64,000 nt of DNA from Hyphomicrobium sp. MC1 (lineage in GTDB: Bacteria; Pseudomonadota; Alphaproteobacteria; Rhizobiales; Hyphomicrobiaceae), in the NCBI RefSeq assembly GCF_000253295.1, contig NC_015717.1, forward strand, positions 3,534,001 to 3,598,000, given 5' to 3'. The notes below the pieces were generated by a model. The model had not been told where the DNA came from. It worked only from the letters and a program-made list of their open reading frames with translations, and searched no databases. Positions 1 to 8,479 of the stretch are shown here, piece by piece. A program made the position numbers and the translations under genes. Each line of letters begins with the position of its first letter. The first letter of the stretch is position 1.

Positions 1-57
1 AAGGATGTGAATGCCCGTCGAACAGGACCCGGGCGTCATGTAAAATTTCAAAGCCAT
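1..57 (-). CDS. Glutathione S-transferase family protein, N-terminal fragment
   Basis: Only the first 19 codons are inside the window; the gene runs off the left edge. The translation begins MALKFYMTPGSCSTGIHIL, which matches the first beta strand and the following S/C-rich turn (xxPGxCSxxxHI) seen at the start of bacterial glutathione S-transferases. The family conjugates or reduces with glutathione in the cytoplasm. The ATG is at 55-57; no strong Shine-Dalgarno is visible. It lies downstream of the broken HAD gene on the same strand. The assignment rests on this short N-terminal motif only. Confidence 0.6.
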   Translation of the reverse strand, partial: MALKFYMTPGSCSTGIHIL

Positions 58-149
58 GACCGTAGCCATGCAAGAATAATGACAGCGTAGAGGCGGAACA
101 TGAGCTCAAATTGGCGCGTGGGGTCCTGTGAGAATCCAGTTTGCATGGT

Positions 150-759
150 TCATGGCTTAACCTCCTTGGGATAGAACGTCTTCCAGTCATGCCTCATGTC
201 GACAACCGTCCAACCTTTGGCGATCGCTTCATCAAGCGCTTTGTCGAGCTTGCCGACACGAGATGAGCGATCGTAACCCATTCGCGTTCGGCATCGGTGT
301 GATGCACGAGCAGGCAAAGCCGCGTGGCCGGCGCATCGCACGTCCATTCGAGCATTTGAAGGTCGCCGTCGGATTTGCCGAACGCGGCGACCGGCCGCCG
401 GCCAATGTGGCGCTCGATGCCGACCGGCTTTCCGTCTTTATCCTCGTTGAGGATGAGAGTCGGCAGCTTCACGATCACCGGCTTGCCGTCGTGCATTTCA
501 AACTTCAGCCCACCGGAGCTGCCGATGACTTGCTCCGGTGGAATGCCGTAGACGCGCTCCGTCCAGGGCCGCATGAACTCGATACCGCCGCCGGAGACGA
601 TGAAGGTCCAACGAAGTCGATGATCTGCCGCTTGGCTTGGCTTTCCTCCCAGGAGGGCAATGGATCGGATTGCGCACTGGCTGCGGTCGAGACAACGAGC
701 ATGCATGCCAGGAAACCCAGCAGCCAGCCGAGGCGTGTGCGTGCCACCGCAACCATCAT
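150..759 (-). pseudogene. HAD-family acid phosphatase relic (catalytic core deleted, frameshifted)
   Basis: Three pieces in different frames together resemble one exported HAD phosphatase. Piece 1 (start ATG at 757-759) has a signal peptide ending at ASAQ and then DPLPSWEESQAKRQIIDFV. At about 598-604 it jumps in another frame to TFIVSGGGIEFMRPWTERVYG and continues to HHTDAEREW. Near 262-266 a second shift leads to YDRSSRVGKLDKALDEA and the end at KEVKP. In intact relatives the join between pieces 1 and 2 holds the FDNDGTLW nucleophile motif and roughly 100-170 residues; these are missing. The product cannot be an active phosphatase. The good conservation of what remains suggests recent loss. 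The gene follows DUF3300 and the formylglycine-generating enzyme on the same strand. Confidence 0.82.
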
Positions 760-834
760 GTGAGGCTCTAGGGGTTACTGAACTCCTTGCAGTCTCTCAT
801 CGATCATTTTGTTCAATCCGCCTCGAAATCAGAA

Positions 835-1923
835 CTATCTGCGCCTTCTGATACCGCCGCGCCTGCCGCCGCCACGATGGGCGTGGAACGCAGGGCGCTT
901 CGCATGAGGACGGGCACGCATGTTTCGCGGCCTATTCGGCTTTACGAATCTCCTGCCACCTGTTGAGCGCCGAACATGTGCCGCCTTGTTTTGGCCGCCT
1001 CTTGCCTTGTTGAAATTGCGACCGTTATGGCGCAATTGCGCACCGTGATTGACCTTATTGTCGAGCGCTCTGTGGTCGGTATTTTCGAGACGTCTCTCGA
1101 CGTTCGCACGGTTGAAATTTTTATTGCGCACGACATGGCCACGATGACGCGCGTCGTGCTTCCAGACATTGTTCTTGATGCGGCGGCGGTTGTTGTCGAT
1201 ACGATTCCAGCGGTTCACGTTGACGTCGATACGACGGTGACGCCAATCCCAATGGTTCCAGCCCCAGATGCCGCCGGCGATGGCGACACCGGCCGCCCCC
1301 CAAAAATATCCGTCCACGAACGTCGCGCCCGGATACCCCCAATAATACGGCGGATAATCGGGATACCACCACGGCCCGTAGACCACCGACGGTTCATAAA
1401 CTGGCACGTAAACCGTATCGGGCTCGGCAGGCTGGATGACGTAGGATCCGTCGTCCTGCGTGACGGTCTGCTGGGAGTTGCTTCTGAGATGGCCGCTTGA
1501 ATCGGCTTTCTGACGCAGGAACTGCACCTCATTCATGACAGCGTCTTGCTGAGCAAGAAATGCGTCGCCGAGGTTCTGCGTCCAGTCGAGTTGATTGCTC
1601 ATCATGTTCAAGACGTCCGGGAACTGGACGAGCGCCTTGATGCTTGGGTCCCAACTTTTGCTTTTCAAAGCATCGACAAGCGCATCACCCTGCAATTTGG
1701 CGTTGGCAGGATCGCTGCGCCATCGCGCCGCTTCCACGACATCCAGCGGATAGGTCGCGGCCATTAAAACGTTGGATAGCAGATCATCCGGATAAAGCGC
1801 GATCGGCGCCAGCATCTGGTCGAGTTGCTGCTTGGAAAACTTCGGCTCATCGGCGTAAGAGGCAGCCGGCAAAAGAACAGACAGCATTAGGAAGGCAACA
1901 CAAGTCTTCAAGAGTATTCTCAT
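835..1923 (-). CDS. DUF3300 domain exported protein
   Basis: This is a 362-residue protein with a signal peptide (MRILLKTCVAF...SYADE). A DUF3300 domain covers about residues 25-200 (LAPIALYPDDLLSNVLMAATYPLDVV is the typical opening), followed by a Trp/Tyr-rich strip (YGPWWYPDYPPYYWGY) and a glycine-rich hydrophobic stretch. The tail of about 140 residues is strongly basic and rich in Arg, Asn and His, ending RRGGIRRRR; it may bind an anionic surface or polymer. No enzymatic role is known for the family. The start chosen is the second ATG: it overlaps the stop of the upstream formylglycine-generating enzyme as ATGA and has GAGG five bases ahead, so the two are probably translationally coupled. 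Confidence 0.88.
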   Translation of the reverse strand: MRILLKTCVAFLMLSVLLPAASYADEPKFSKQQLDQMLAPIALYPDDLLSNVLMAATYPLDVVEAARWRSDPANAKLQGDALVDALKSKSWDPSIKALVQFPDVLNMMSNQLDWTQNLGDAFLAQQDAVMNEVQFLRQKADSSGHLRSNSQQTVTQDDGSYVIQPAEPDTVYVPVYEPSVVYGPWWYPDYPPYYWGYPGATFVDGYFWGAAGVAIAGGIWGWNHWDWRHRRIDVNVNRWNRIDNNRRRIKNNVWKHDARHRGHVVRNKNFNRANVERRLENTDHRALDNKVNHGAQLRHNGRNFNKARGGQNKAAHVRRSTGGRRFVKPNRPRNMRARPHAKRPAFHAHRGGGRRGGIRRRR

Positions 1924-2927
1924 TTTTCCTCGCAACGCTCATTCTCGTTAGGACGTGTTCGAACGACACATCGGAATCCGACATGACTGGTTGACGTGTC
2001 GATAGGTTCGGCATGGCGCGCCGCAGGGCGATAGCGGCGGCAATAGTTTGGTGCGCACAAGTGCGACCCGCCCTTCAACACCTTGCGAGGAATACGGATG
2101 TTTGGCTGGCACGGGTCGAAACTTTGCTCTCTCGCTGCTCCGCGCGGATTAACCGGAACGCAGCAGGCTTTTGGGGCGTCGGGTGCATGCTTCGTCGAGT
2201 ACCAATCAGATGTCCATTCCCAGACGTTCCCGATCATATCGTACAGGCCGAAGCCGTTTGCGGCAAAGGCTCTGACCGGCGAGGTCCGCTCGTAACCGTC
2301 TTCCTTCAGATTTTCGAGCGGGAAAGTACCTTGCCAGGTATTGGCCATGTGCCGGCCCTGAGGCGTGAATTCGTCCCCCCAGGCAAATTCCGCATCTTCG
2401 AGACCGCCGCGTGCTGCATATTCCCACTCAGCTTCGGTCGGGAGTTCTTTGCCGGCCCACATCGCGTAGGCTTCGGCATCAGCATACGCGATATGGACGA
2501 CCGGATGCTCATCGAGCCCTTTCGTCCACGAACCTCTTCCATACGGATGACGCCAATTCGCGCCGAAGCGAAAATCCCACCACTGGCTCCAATCTCTCAA
2601 GTCGACCGCATGCCTGGGCGGCGTAAATACGAGAGAACCGGCTTTCAACATGTGAGGAAGCGCGCCAGGATAATCTTCGGCCTTGGGAGGAATCTCGGCA
2701 AACGTCGTGTAGCGAGTTTCCGAGACGAATTTCCTGAATTGAGCGTTCGTCACAGGCGTCTCGTCGATCCAGAAGCCATCGACAGTTACGCGATGGCTCG
2801 GGGCTTCTTCGGAATAATGCCTATCCGACCCCATTCGGAACGTCCCGCTGGGTACGAAGACCATACCCGGTCGTTCCGTCGGGACTTCACCCTGAGGTCT
2901 CGAGCCGATGTCCGGATAAACGCTCAT
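1920..2927 (-). CDS. Formylglycine-generating enzyme (SUMF1/FGE-sulfatase family)
   Basis: A 335-residue protein with the full FGE-sulfatase fold signature: PGMVFVPSGTFRMGSD near residues 20-35, LPTEAEWEYAARGG at 162-175, GNVWEWTSDWY at 233-243 and the active-site CAPNYC at 291-296 inside GGSHLCAPNYCRRYRPAARH. C291 and C296 match the two catalytic cysteines of true formylglycine-generating enzymes, which convert a cysteine of sulfatases into formylglycine. No signal peptide is seen, so it would act in the cytoplasm. GGGGAGACG precedes the ATG. No sulfatase is visible in this window; the partner may lie off the left edge or elsewhere. It starts a minus-strand run FGE-DUF3300-HAD relic-GST. Confidence 0.9.
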   Translation of the reverse strand: MSVYPDIGSRPQGEVPTERPGMVFVPSGTFRMGSDRHYSEEAPSHRVTVDGFWIDETPVTNAQFRKFVSETRYTTFAEIPPKAEDYPGALPHMLKAGSLVFTPPRHAVDLRDWSQWWDFRFGANWRHPYGRGSWTKGLDEHPVVHIAYADAEAYAMWAGKELPTEAEWEYAARGGLEDAEFAWGDEFTPQGRHMANTWQGTFPLENLKEDGYERTSPVRAFAANGFGLYDMIGNVWEWTSDWYSTKHAPDAPKACCVPVNPRGAAREQSFDPCQPNIRIPRKVLKGGSHLCAPNYCRRYRPAARHAEPIDTSTSHVGFRCVVRTRPNENERCEEK

Positions 2928-3441
2928 CGTCTCCCCGTGCGACGGAGAATTCCTGCCAACAAAACTGGAGGCGTATGATAGCTATCGCGCGCGGGAACGA
3001 AAATGCGTTCGAACAAAGTTAGCCAAAAATTGCTTAAGCATAACCAGCCGCTCGCTGATGCGTAGTGACCGCCTACTCAGCGCGGACTGTCTAGTGGCTT
3101 TTGCCGATAGTCAAACGAATACGTCGCTGCGCTGCGTTAGGACAGAATGAAAATCACCGTTGCGTACTGATTAAAATCCGATTTCGAATGATAAGACGTT
3201 GGTCATTAGATAGTCGGGATCAATAGACGCTCCTCTTCTATTGTCGCCCATGATGCCTTTGGCAACAGCGAGCTGCGGCGGCTGCACGGGCTTGGTTGTC
3301 TCGCGGCACATGTTGGAGTTCCGGGAAAGTTGTCGGCGCTGCATTTGCAAAAAACTGATGGATAAAATCGGCCGATGCCCATCCGCTCCATCACAAGACG
3401 ATGAAGCGGACAAGACCATCGGACGATCGACGATTTTTGCG
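2928..3441. other. Intergenic stretch without a supported gene
   Basis: About 510 bases lie between two minus-strand genes. It should hold the promoter of the formylglycine-generating enzyme gene. Open frames at 3171-3419 (minus) and 3241-3564 (plus) have no recognisable domain, no good ribosome site and overlap each other or a real gene, so I do not call them. Confidence 0.6.
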
Positions 3442-4542
3442 TTAAACGGCGAGTTCGCGCGCCGTAATCACATATTTGAACGTGTCAGCGTTCAGGCAAT
3501 CGAGCCGCTCGCCTGCGACTTCGGCCTCCGGATACATCAGAAAGCCGACCTTGGGTCCGGTTGAACCCGGCAGCGCCAAATCATGGGCTGTGTTATACGC
3601 GAGCCAGTTCCCTTCCCACGCGCCGAACAGCGTCTTGCGCGCTTCGGCGACCTTTTCGTCCGTCAGCGGTAGATTTCCCGGTGGCTCCTCGAGCATGACT
3701 TTGCGCACGTCAGCGGGATCCATGGGGACCCAGCCAAATTCCGCAAGAAAGACCTCGGCGCGACAGTGCTGAGCCTTGGTAACGATATCGTTCTTGGCGC
3801 CGAGGCTTTTGTAGCCGAACGCCGAAGGTGCCACGCGCAGCCCATAAAGATCACGGGCTGGCAGCCCCGCAGCGCGGGCGAGGCCGACAAACAGCGCATT
3901 AATATCTGCGCACTTACCACCAAAATTTCCGGATTTGAGAATGTTGGCGATATCGCCGATACCGCATCCGCGGGTTTTGGCGTCACGGTAACAGTTTTCG
4001 ACGACCCATTGATAGATTGCGTGCGCCTTATCCGTATCGCTTTTGGCGCCAGCCACGATCTTATCGGACGTCTCCTTCACGATGCCGTCCGTCGGGATGA
4101 GATCCGTGGGCATCAAATAAAGATGACGCTCAGTGTCCGATAGCGTTTGCGTTCCGAGTGGCCTGGAGAGATCGACGGCGCGGTTCTGAGTTGCAACCTT
4201 GCTGCTCACCTCGATGGAGGGGGCCTTCTCGCCCTCATTCCACACGACGTGCAGGAACTCAGCACCGTATCTCGGATCTTTTACGATTTCGGCGCTTTTG
4301 GCGTTCGTACGCCAGCTACTGCCCTCAGGTTTGATCCAGGACGGCTCGGAGAATGTCGGAAGCGGAATCCACGCCTGCGTTACGCCAAAGGCATTCTCAA
4401 TCGCCAACCGTGTCGATAATTCGAATTTGCGCCATTGTCCGGTTTGCGGTGCGAACTCGGCTCGCGCGGGCCAACTCGGCAGCGCTGCGATGGCTGAGAC
4501 TGCAGCGCCGGCTTTCAGAATGTCGCGTCGAGACAGATCCAT
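3442..4542 (-). CDS. Tat-exported transglutaminase-like protein
   Basis: A 366-residue protein starting MDLSRRDILKAG, a twin-arginine signal ending near PARAE. The transglutaminase-like fold has the Cys-His-Asp triad: C211 in FGGKCADINALFVGLARAAGLPAR, H259 in AQHCRAEVFL and D275 in GWVPMDPADV. These bacterial enzymes are usually periplasmic peptidases or protein-modifying enzymes; the substrate cannot be read from sequence. The start at 4542 is preferred over an ATG seven codons upstream because AAAGGAG sits eight bases ahead and the Tat motif then falls at the N-terminus. Export by Tat suggests folding before transport. It stands alone, with a degraded region upstream. Confidence 0.85.
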   Translation of the reverse strand: MDLSRRDILKAGAAVSAIAALPSWPARAEFAPQTGQWRKFELSTRLAIENAFGVTQAWIPLPTFSEPSWIKPEGSSWRTNAKSAEIVKDPRYGAEFLHVVWNEGEKAPSIEVSSKVATQNRAVDLSRPLGTQTLSDTERHLYLMPTDLIPTDGIVKETSDKIVAGAKSDTDKAHAIYQWVVENCYRDAKTRGCGIGDIANILKSGNFGGKCADINALFVGLARAAGLPARDLYGLRVAPSAFGYKSLGAKNDIVTKAQHCRAEVFLAEFGWVPMDPADVRKVMLEEPPGNLPLTDEKVAEARKTLFGAWEGNWLAYNTAHDLALPGSTGPKVGFLMYPEAEVAGERLDCLNADTFKYVITARELAV

Positions 4543-4997
4543 TGGTTGAACTCCTTTGTGCATCCGGCACTTTGTAAAGCGGTGTCAATGTTCAGCATGT
4601 TGTCGCCATCGCTGGCTTGGCAGCGCAATCTGCTGCGAACAGGCGATCCGATCCCCGTTCAGCGGCGACAAAAGCAGTGAAGGATATGGTCAAGACGCTC
4701 GGTCCCGCCCTCAGCGAGGGAAGGACAAGGCACCTACAAATTTTGCCCCGAAACTCGGGAGCGAGGATGCGTCTCATCTGGACGGCAACATACGCTCAGG
4801 CGCGCGTCATAATCAATTGCAACCGTCCTCTATCGGCTTGCCACATGCACGGCGCCTACCGCCATCAGCAGACCGATCCTGCGCGCCCTCGTGCATTCTA
4901 ATAACAAAGCGCGGCCGACCCGAGCCATCAGTGGGCACGGCCGAAACCCCGCATTTCGCAATCGCACGGCAAACTCCATCCTGCCGCCGGATGTGAC
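4543..4997. other. Non-coding stretch, probably degraded
   Basis: About 450 bases with no frame that carries a recognisable domain. It lies between the transglutaminase-like gene and a membrane-fusion-protein relic and may be further remains of the same lost locus, though I could not identify any piece. Confidence 0.45.
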
Positions 4998-5258
4998 CAG
5001 AGGTCTCCGGGTCATAGCCAGATCATCGAGGGCCGCGTTCATGGAATGGCACACGGCATCAACATTCCCAACGCACAGCCCGGCTCGCAGGGACTGGCGA
5101 CGGTCAATTCAATCTTCACATGGGTGCGACTGGCGCAAAGAGTTCCGGTGTGCATCGAAATTGATAAGCTTCCGGACGGCGTAATCCGCGCCGCTTCCAT
5201 ACTCGCCGGGCGCATCATCACAAATTCGCGAGTCATTCCCTCCCGCGGTAAACTTTGA
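4998..5258 (+). pseudogene. Relic of a HlyD/AaeA-type membrane fusion protein (C-terminal part)
   Basis: The frame containing 5046-5048 reads EGRVHGMAHGINIPNAQPGS, then LATVNSIFTWVRLAQRVPV and KLPDGV. This matches the end of the beta-barrel domain of AaeA/EmrA-like periplasmic adaptors; the intact paralogue at 21558-22460 has NLLADVNPTFSWVRLAQRIP followed by VPEGVRLVAG. The N-terminal half, including membrane anchor and hairpin, is not found upstream, and the segment after PDGV has diverged (RAASILAGRIITNS). No start or ribosome site belongs to it. It is the leftover of a lost efflux gene. Confidence 0.72.
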
Positions 5259-5351
5259 CCACGACTGCGGGAACATACGGCACGCGAGAGTCTTCCTCGA
5301 TAGCAGGCGAAAGCCCGCCAAACAAAACAATAGCCTCGAGGAGAAACGAAT

Positions 5352-5651
5352 ATGAACTTGAAAGTCTCAGCAGTGTTGGCCGGTGCGATTGCGTTTGCTG
5401 CGGTGGCAGGACCGGCAATCGCCGACCAGCAGTCGAGCAAAATGAAATCCGACCTAAACATGAACACTGGCGCATCGAGTGGTGCATCGACAGGCGAGCA
5501 AGGAAAAACCTCTGACCGCACGCCTGGAGACGCGTCACCGGATCGCTTGCCCGGATCTACGAGAGCCGGTGCTCCAGGAGCGGGAGGTGCGCAGACACCG
5601 GAAGGTACTTCGGACCGCACTCCGAATAATAACGAGAACAACGGCAAATAA
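5352..5651 (+). CDS. Small secreted low-complexity protein
   Basis: A 99-residue protein with a clear signal peptide (MNLKVSAVLAGAIAFAAVAGPAIADQ). The mature part is hydrophilic and rich in Gly, Ser, Thr, Asp and Pro, with the repeated unit SDRTPGD/SDRTPNN near residues 53 and 88, and an Asn-rich end. GAGGAG lies about ten bases before the ATG, and a strong terminator follows at once, which supports a real gene transcribed on its own. I recognise no family. The likely place is the periplasm or outside; the function is unknown. Confidence 0.75.
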   Translation: MNLKVSAVLAGAIAFAAVAGPAIADQQSSKMKSDLNMNTGASSGASTGEQGKTSDRTPGDASPDRLPGSTRAGAPGAGGAQTPEGTSDRTPNNNENNGK

Positions 5652-5660
5652 TAAAAATGG

Positions 5661-5685
5661 AAAGGGCGCTTAAGGCGCCCTTTTT
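5661..5685 (+). terminator. Rho-independent terminator after the small secreted protein
   Basis: A 9-bp perfect stem AAAGGGCGC / GCGCCCTTT with loop TTAAG, running into a T tract. It ends the gene at 5352-5651 and lies just before the stop of the convergent dehydrogenase gene. Confidence 0.88.
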
Positions 5686-5719
5686 AATCCTTGGTGGCTT
5701 CTACTGTTTTCAGATGCCG

Positions 5720-6757
5720 TTAGGCGGCGATGATGACCTTCAAGGCACCCGTTTGCGCAGCATGGCCAAACGTGTCGTAAGCGTCCAGAATCTGACCGAG
5801 CTTGAAACGATGTGTGATGAGTTTGGTCGGATCTATTTTTTTTGCTTCCACCGTTTTGAGAAGCATCGGCGTCGTTACGGTGTCGACGAGACGCGTGGTG
5901 ATGCTGATGTTCTGGCTCCAAAGGCGTTCGAGGTGAAGGTCCACCTTGGTTCCGTGAACGCCGACGTTTGCAATCGTCCCGCCCGGCGCGATGATATCCT
6001 CACAGGTCGCGAAAGACGCTGGAATGCCGACAGCCTCAATTGCCGTATCGACACCGCGTCCTCCGGTGAACTTCATGACGGCTTCCGTCGCACTGCTTCC
6101 CGTAGCGGCGACCGTTTTGGTTGCGCCGAAACGCTTGGCCACTTCCAGCCGCTTGCTATCGGGGTCAATCATGATGATCTCGGCTGGTGCATAGAATTGC
6201 GCGGTCAATAGCGCTGCCATTCCGATCGGACCCGAGCCGACAATCGCAACCGTGCTTCCCGGCGCGACCTTGCCATTGAGAACGCCGCATTCAAACCCGG
6301 TCGGAAGAATGTCGCTGAGCATCACCAATGCTTCTTCGTCGACGCCTTCGGGGAGCAGATAAAGGCTGGTGTCGGCATGCGGAATGCGTACGTACTCGGC
6401 CTGCGTACCATCGATAGAGTTGCCGAGAATCCAGCCGCCCGTCGTGCAATGCGAATACATTCCCTTGCGGCAATATTCGCAGCGGCCACATGCTGAGACG
6501 CACGAAATCAGCACGCGATCTCCCGGTTTGAAGGACGTGACGCCGGCGCCGACTTTCTCGATGACGCCCGTGCCTTCATGTCCGAGAATTCGTCCGGGCG
6601 TGCAAGTCGGGACATCGCCTTTCAGGATGTGCAGATCCGTGCCGCAAATCGTAGTTTTCGAGATCTTAACGACCGCGTCGGTTGCGGCTTGTACTTCGGG
6701 AATAGGACGATCTTCGACGGCCTTCAGGCCCGGGCCTTTGTAAACAAGAGCTTTCAT
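5720..6757 (-). CDS. Zinc-dependent alcohol dehydrogenase (medium-chain family)
   Basis: A 345-residue MDR-family enzyme oxidising alcohols with NAD(P). The catalytic zinc motif CGTDLH and GHEGTG occur near residues 37-66, the structural zinc cysteines in CGRCEYCRKGMYSHC, and the Rossmann motif as GSGPIGMAALL. The sequence style (TTICGTDLHILKGDVPT, VMLSDILPTGFECGVL, NVGVHG) fits the family of short-chain or secondary alcohol dehydrogenases found beside methylotrophic and stress genes. The start is set at MKALVYKGPG, the normal family N-terminus; the frame extends 18 codons upstream without homology. The substrate is not determined by sequence. Confidence 0.88.
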   Translation of the reverse strand: MKALVYKGPGLKAVEDRPIPEVQAATDAVVKISKTTICGTDLHILKGDVPTCTPGRILGHEGTGVIEKVGAGVTSFKPGDRVLISCVSACGRCEYCRKGMYSHCTTGGWILGNSIDGTQAEYVRIPHADTSLYLLPEGVDEEALVMLSDILPTGFECGVLNGKVAPGSTVAIVGSGPIGMAALLTAQFYAPAEIIMIDPDSKRLEVAKRFGATKTVAATGSSATEAVMKFTGGRGVDTAIEAVGIPASFATCEDIIAPGGTIANVGVHGTKVDLHLERLWSQNISITTRLVDTVTTPMLLKTVEAKKIDPTKLITHRFKLGQILDAYDTFGHAAQTGALKVIIAA

Positions 6758-6862
6758 CTGTGTACCCACTCGGCTTTCCATCAATGATGGCGCGCAAGGT
6801 ACGATCATCACTGGACTGGCCCTTGACCTACGTCACATAGCAACATCTCGAAAACGGCCGCC

Positions 6863-6895
6863 AAAAAACAATCGGGCCCGCCGTGCGGCGAGCCC
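6863..6895 (-). terminator. Terminator of the cytochrome c gene
   Basis: On the minus strand a GGGCTCGCC / GGCGGGCCC hairpin (one mismatch, loop GCAC) is followed by GATTGTTTTTT. It lies 55 bases after the stop of the cytochrome gene at 6950-7648. Confidence 0.75.
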
Positions 6896-6949
6896 AATGT
6901 GGATCTCTCTTTAAGCGCCGAGGCACTTAAGTCTTATATCGGCGAAGTG

Positions 6950-7648
6950 TTATTTCTGTCCGACTGTCGCGGGTTCGGTCAAACCAGCGAGGTAGGCCGC
7001 TACGGGTTTCAGCTGATCTTCGCTCAGCGATCTCATCAGCGCTTCCATCGGTGCGAAGTTTGCACGATCGCCGGTATGGAAGTCCGTCATCGTCTTCAGC
7101 AGGTACTCGTCCTGCTGACCGGCAAGTCTCGGTCGCACATAGTCACCCTGGAAGTGCTCCTGATGGCAGCCCTTGCAGTTCAACTGGACGATGGTGTCGA
7201 TCGCCTGGTCTTTAATGTTGCCGGAAGCAGCCGGCTGACCGAGGTTCGGCCATTTCTTTTCCGAGAAATAGGTGGCGAGAGCTTCCATGTCGGACTTCGT
7301 CAGAGAGTCAACGATTGCCGACATCGTGTCGTTCTTGCGGTGGCCGTCCTTGAAGTCCGAAAGCTGCTTCAAGATGTATTCGCGGCGTTGGCCCCAGATG
7401 TTCGGTATCGTCTTGTCCATCGGAACGCCGGCTTCGCCGTGGCAGCCTGAACAGACCGCGGCAGCATCCTCTACCGAATCAGCCAAGGCCGCGCGCGGTC
7501 CCCAGACGAACGGGAGCGCCAACATCGACGACACCAAGGCAAACTTAAACAGACGTGAGCGTGTTGAACGATTGCGATATGTAGCAAGCACTTCGGGTGT
7601 TTCCTGACCACGGTTAGATGGGTTCATGTCTCTTGTGTGACCGCTCAT
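6950..7648 (-). CDS. Dihaem cytochrome c (c4-like)
   Basis: A 232-residue protein with an N-terminal signal or anchor segment (FKFALVSSMLALPFVWGPRAALA) and two c-type haem sites, CSGCH and CKGCH, each in a class-I domain ending with a candidate axial Met (NDTMSAI, PMEALM). The two-domain plan with GxPMDKTIPNIWGQ is that of cytochrome c4-like periplasmic carriers or oxidase electron donors. It is a clear paralogue of the cytochrome at 45715-46314 beside the PQQ dehydrogenase. An in-frame ATG at 7627 is an alternative start. It has its own terminator and no operon partner here, so its donor is unknown. Confidence 0.88.
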   Translation of the reverse strand: MSGHTRDMNPSNRGQETPEVLATYRNRSTRSRLFKFALVSSMLALPFVWGPRAALADSVEDAAAVCSGCHGEAGVPMDKTIPNIWGQRREYILKQLSDFKDGHRKNDTMSAIVDSLTKSDMEALATYFSEKKWPNLGQPAASGNIKDQAIDTIVQLNCKGCHQEHFQGDYVRPRLAGQQDEYLLKTMTDFHTGDRANFAPMEALMRSLSEDQLKPVAAYLAGLTEPATVGQK

Positions 7649-8233
7649 ATCGCTCGGTCATCCTCTTTTTGCCAACTTCGGGTGAGCTCTTATAAAGTGA
7701 CTTTATCACGTTGTCGCGCCATGTTGAAATTTGACGAGGCTTCCGCGCAACAGTGATTATGCACCGTCATTTCTGTGCATCACCCATCCAAAACGCGCGG
7801 TGCTTTCTCCCGCGGCAAAAGCTGGCATTCGCCTATAGGTTGTAGGTGGTCGTGTATTTTCGCCAACTGTTCAGATGTAGCTGCCGATCTTCGGCTTAAC
7901 GCGATCGGTGATCACTACTGATGCGCAGGCGAATCGCTATGGCGGTATTTCTGCCGAACCGCCTTTACCGCATGCGCGCCGTCCGGATGGAGCGAGCCAA
8001 CAGCAAAGTCCGGGACCGCAAGCCCGCGCATTCGAATGTCGGCCTTCGAGGAGCTTTAAATTTTTGCCGGGTTTGCGGAGCGCATCGCGCCATCAGCACG
8101 GGTCGGCACTGACGCGGTCGGTTTGTCGCGGGTAACGTTTCGCAGCGCCGTTGCGAATTGAATTTCGGAAACACCGAGAGCGCTGCTCTCACAATCCGAA
8201 AATCATCTTAGCACCCCCACCGGAGACATCATC
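7649..8233. other. Intergenic region with one inverted repeat
   Basis: About 580 bases without a supported gene, upstream of the cytochrome c gene. The overlapping frames at 7908-8192 have no domain or ribosome site. It contains the inverted repeat listed at 7692-7706. Confidence 0.6.
7692..7706 (-). promoter_or_regulatory. Inverted repeat in the cytochrome c promoter region
   Basis: ATAAAGT-G-ACTTTAT is a 7+1+7 inverted repeat about 45-60 bases upstream of the cytochrome start. Its edge gives TTATAA on the minus strand, which could be a -10 element. It may be an operator; I cannot name the regulator. Confidence 0.4.
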
Positions 8234-8365
8234 ATGAAGACCATCGCACTCGCAATCGTCATTGCAGTTTCGGCAATCAGCACAGCAGCGGTTGCTTCGC
8301 CCGTTGATAACAGCTCTCTCTCGGTCCACGGCGCTTTCGGCGGCAATTCGTATGGTGGCAACTAA
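8234..8365 (+). CDS. 43-residue secreted peptide
   Basis: An ORF of 43 residues: signal peptide MKTIALAIVIAVSAISTAAVASP, then about 20 residues ending AFGGNSYGGN. CGGAG stands eight bases ahead of the ATG and a strong terminator follows about 45 bases after the stop, so a short monocistronic transcript is likely. Gly/Asn/Tyr-rich short secreted peptides of this form occur in Hyphomicrobiales, but I know no function for them. Confidence 0.65.
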   Translation: MKTIALAIVIAVSAISTAAVASPVDNSSLSVHGAFGGNSYGGN

Positions 8366-8406
8366 CGCCATCAGCCTTCTCATTGCCTATGACTTTGGGA
8401 AGCCCG

Positions 8407-8445
8407 ATACCGGCAGGTGCGTCACACGCCCTGCCGGTATTTTTA
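8407..8445 (+). terminator. Terminator after the 43-residue peptide gene
   Basis: ATACCGGCAGG and CCTGCCGGTAT form an 11-bp stem around a 12-base loop, followed by TTTTT. Confidence 0.88.
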
Positions 8446-8479
8446 TGATCATTGAAAGTTGTCGCCGCCGCTGAAATTC

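Noticed and set aside
58..149. Short frames after AAGGAGG on the minus strand (15 or 33 codons) as a leader peptide
   Set aside because: The AAGGAGG belongs to the coding end of the HAD relic, and the short frames have no conserved features.
3171..3419. Minus-strand ORF of 82 codons
   Set aside because: No domain, no ribosome site and mixed composition; it looks like chance in an intergenic region.
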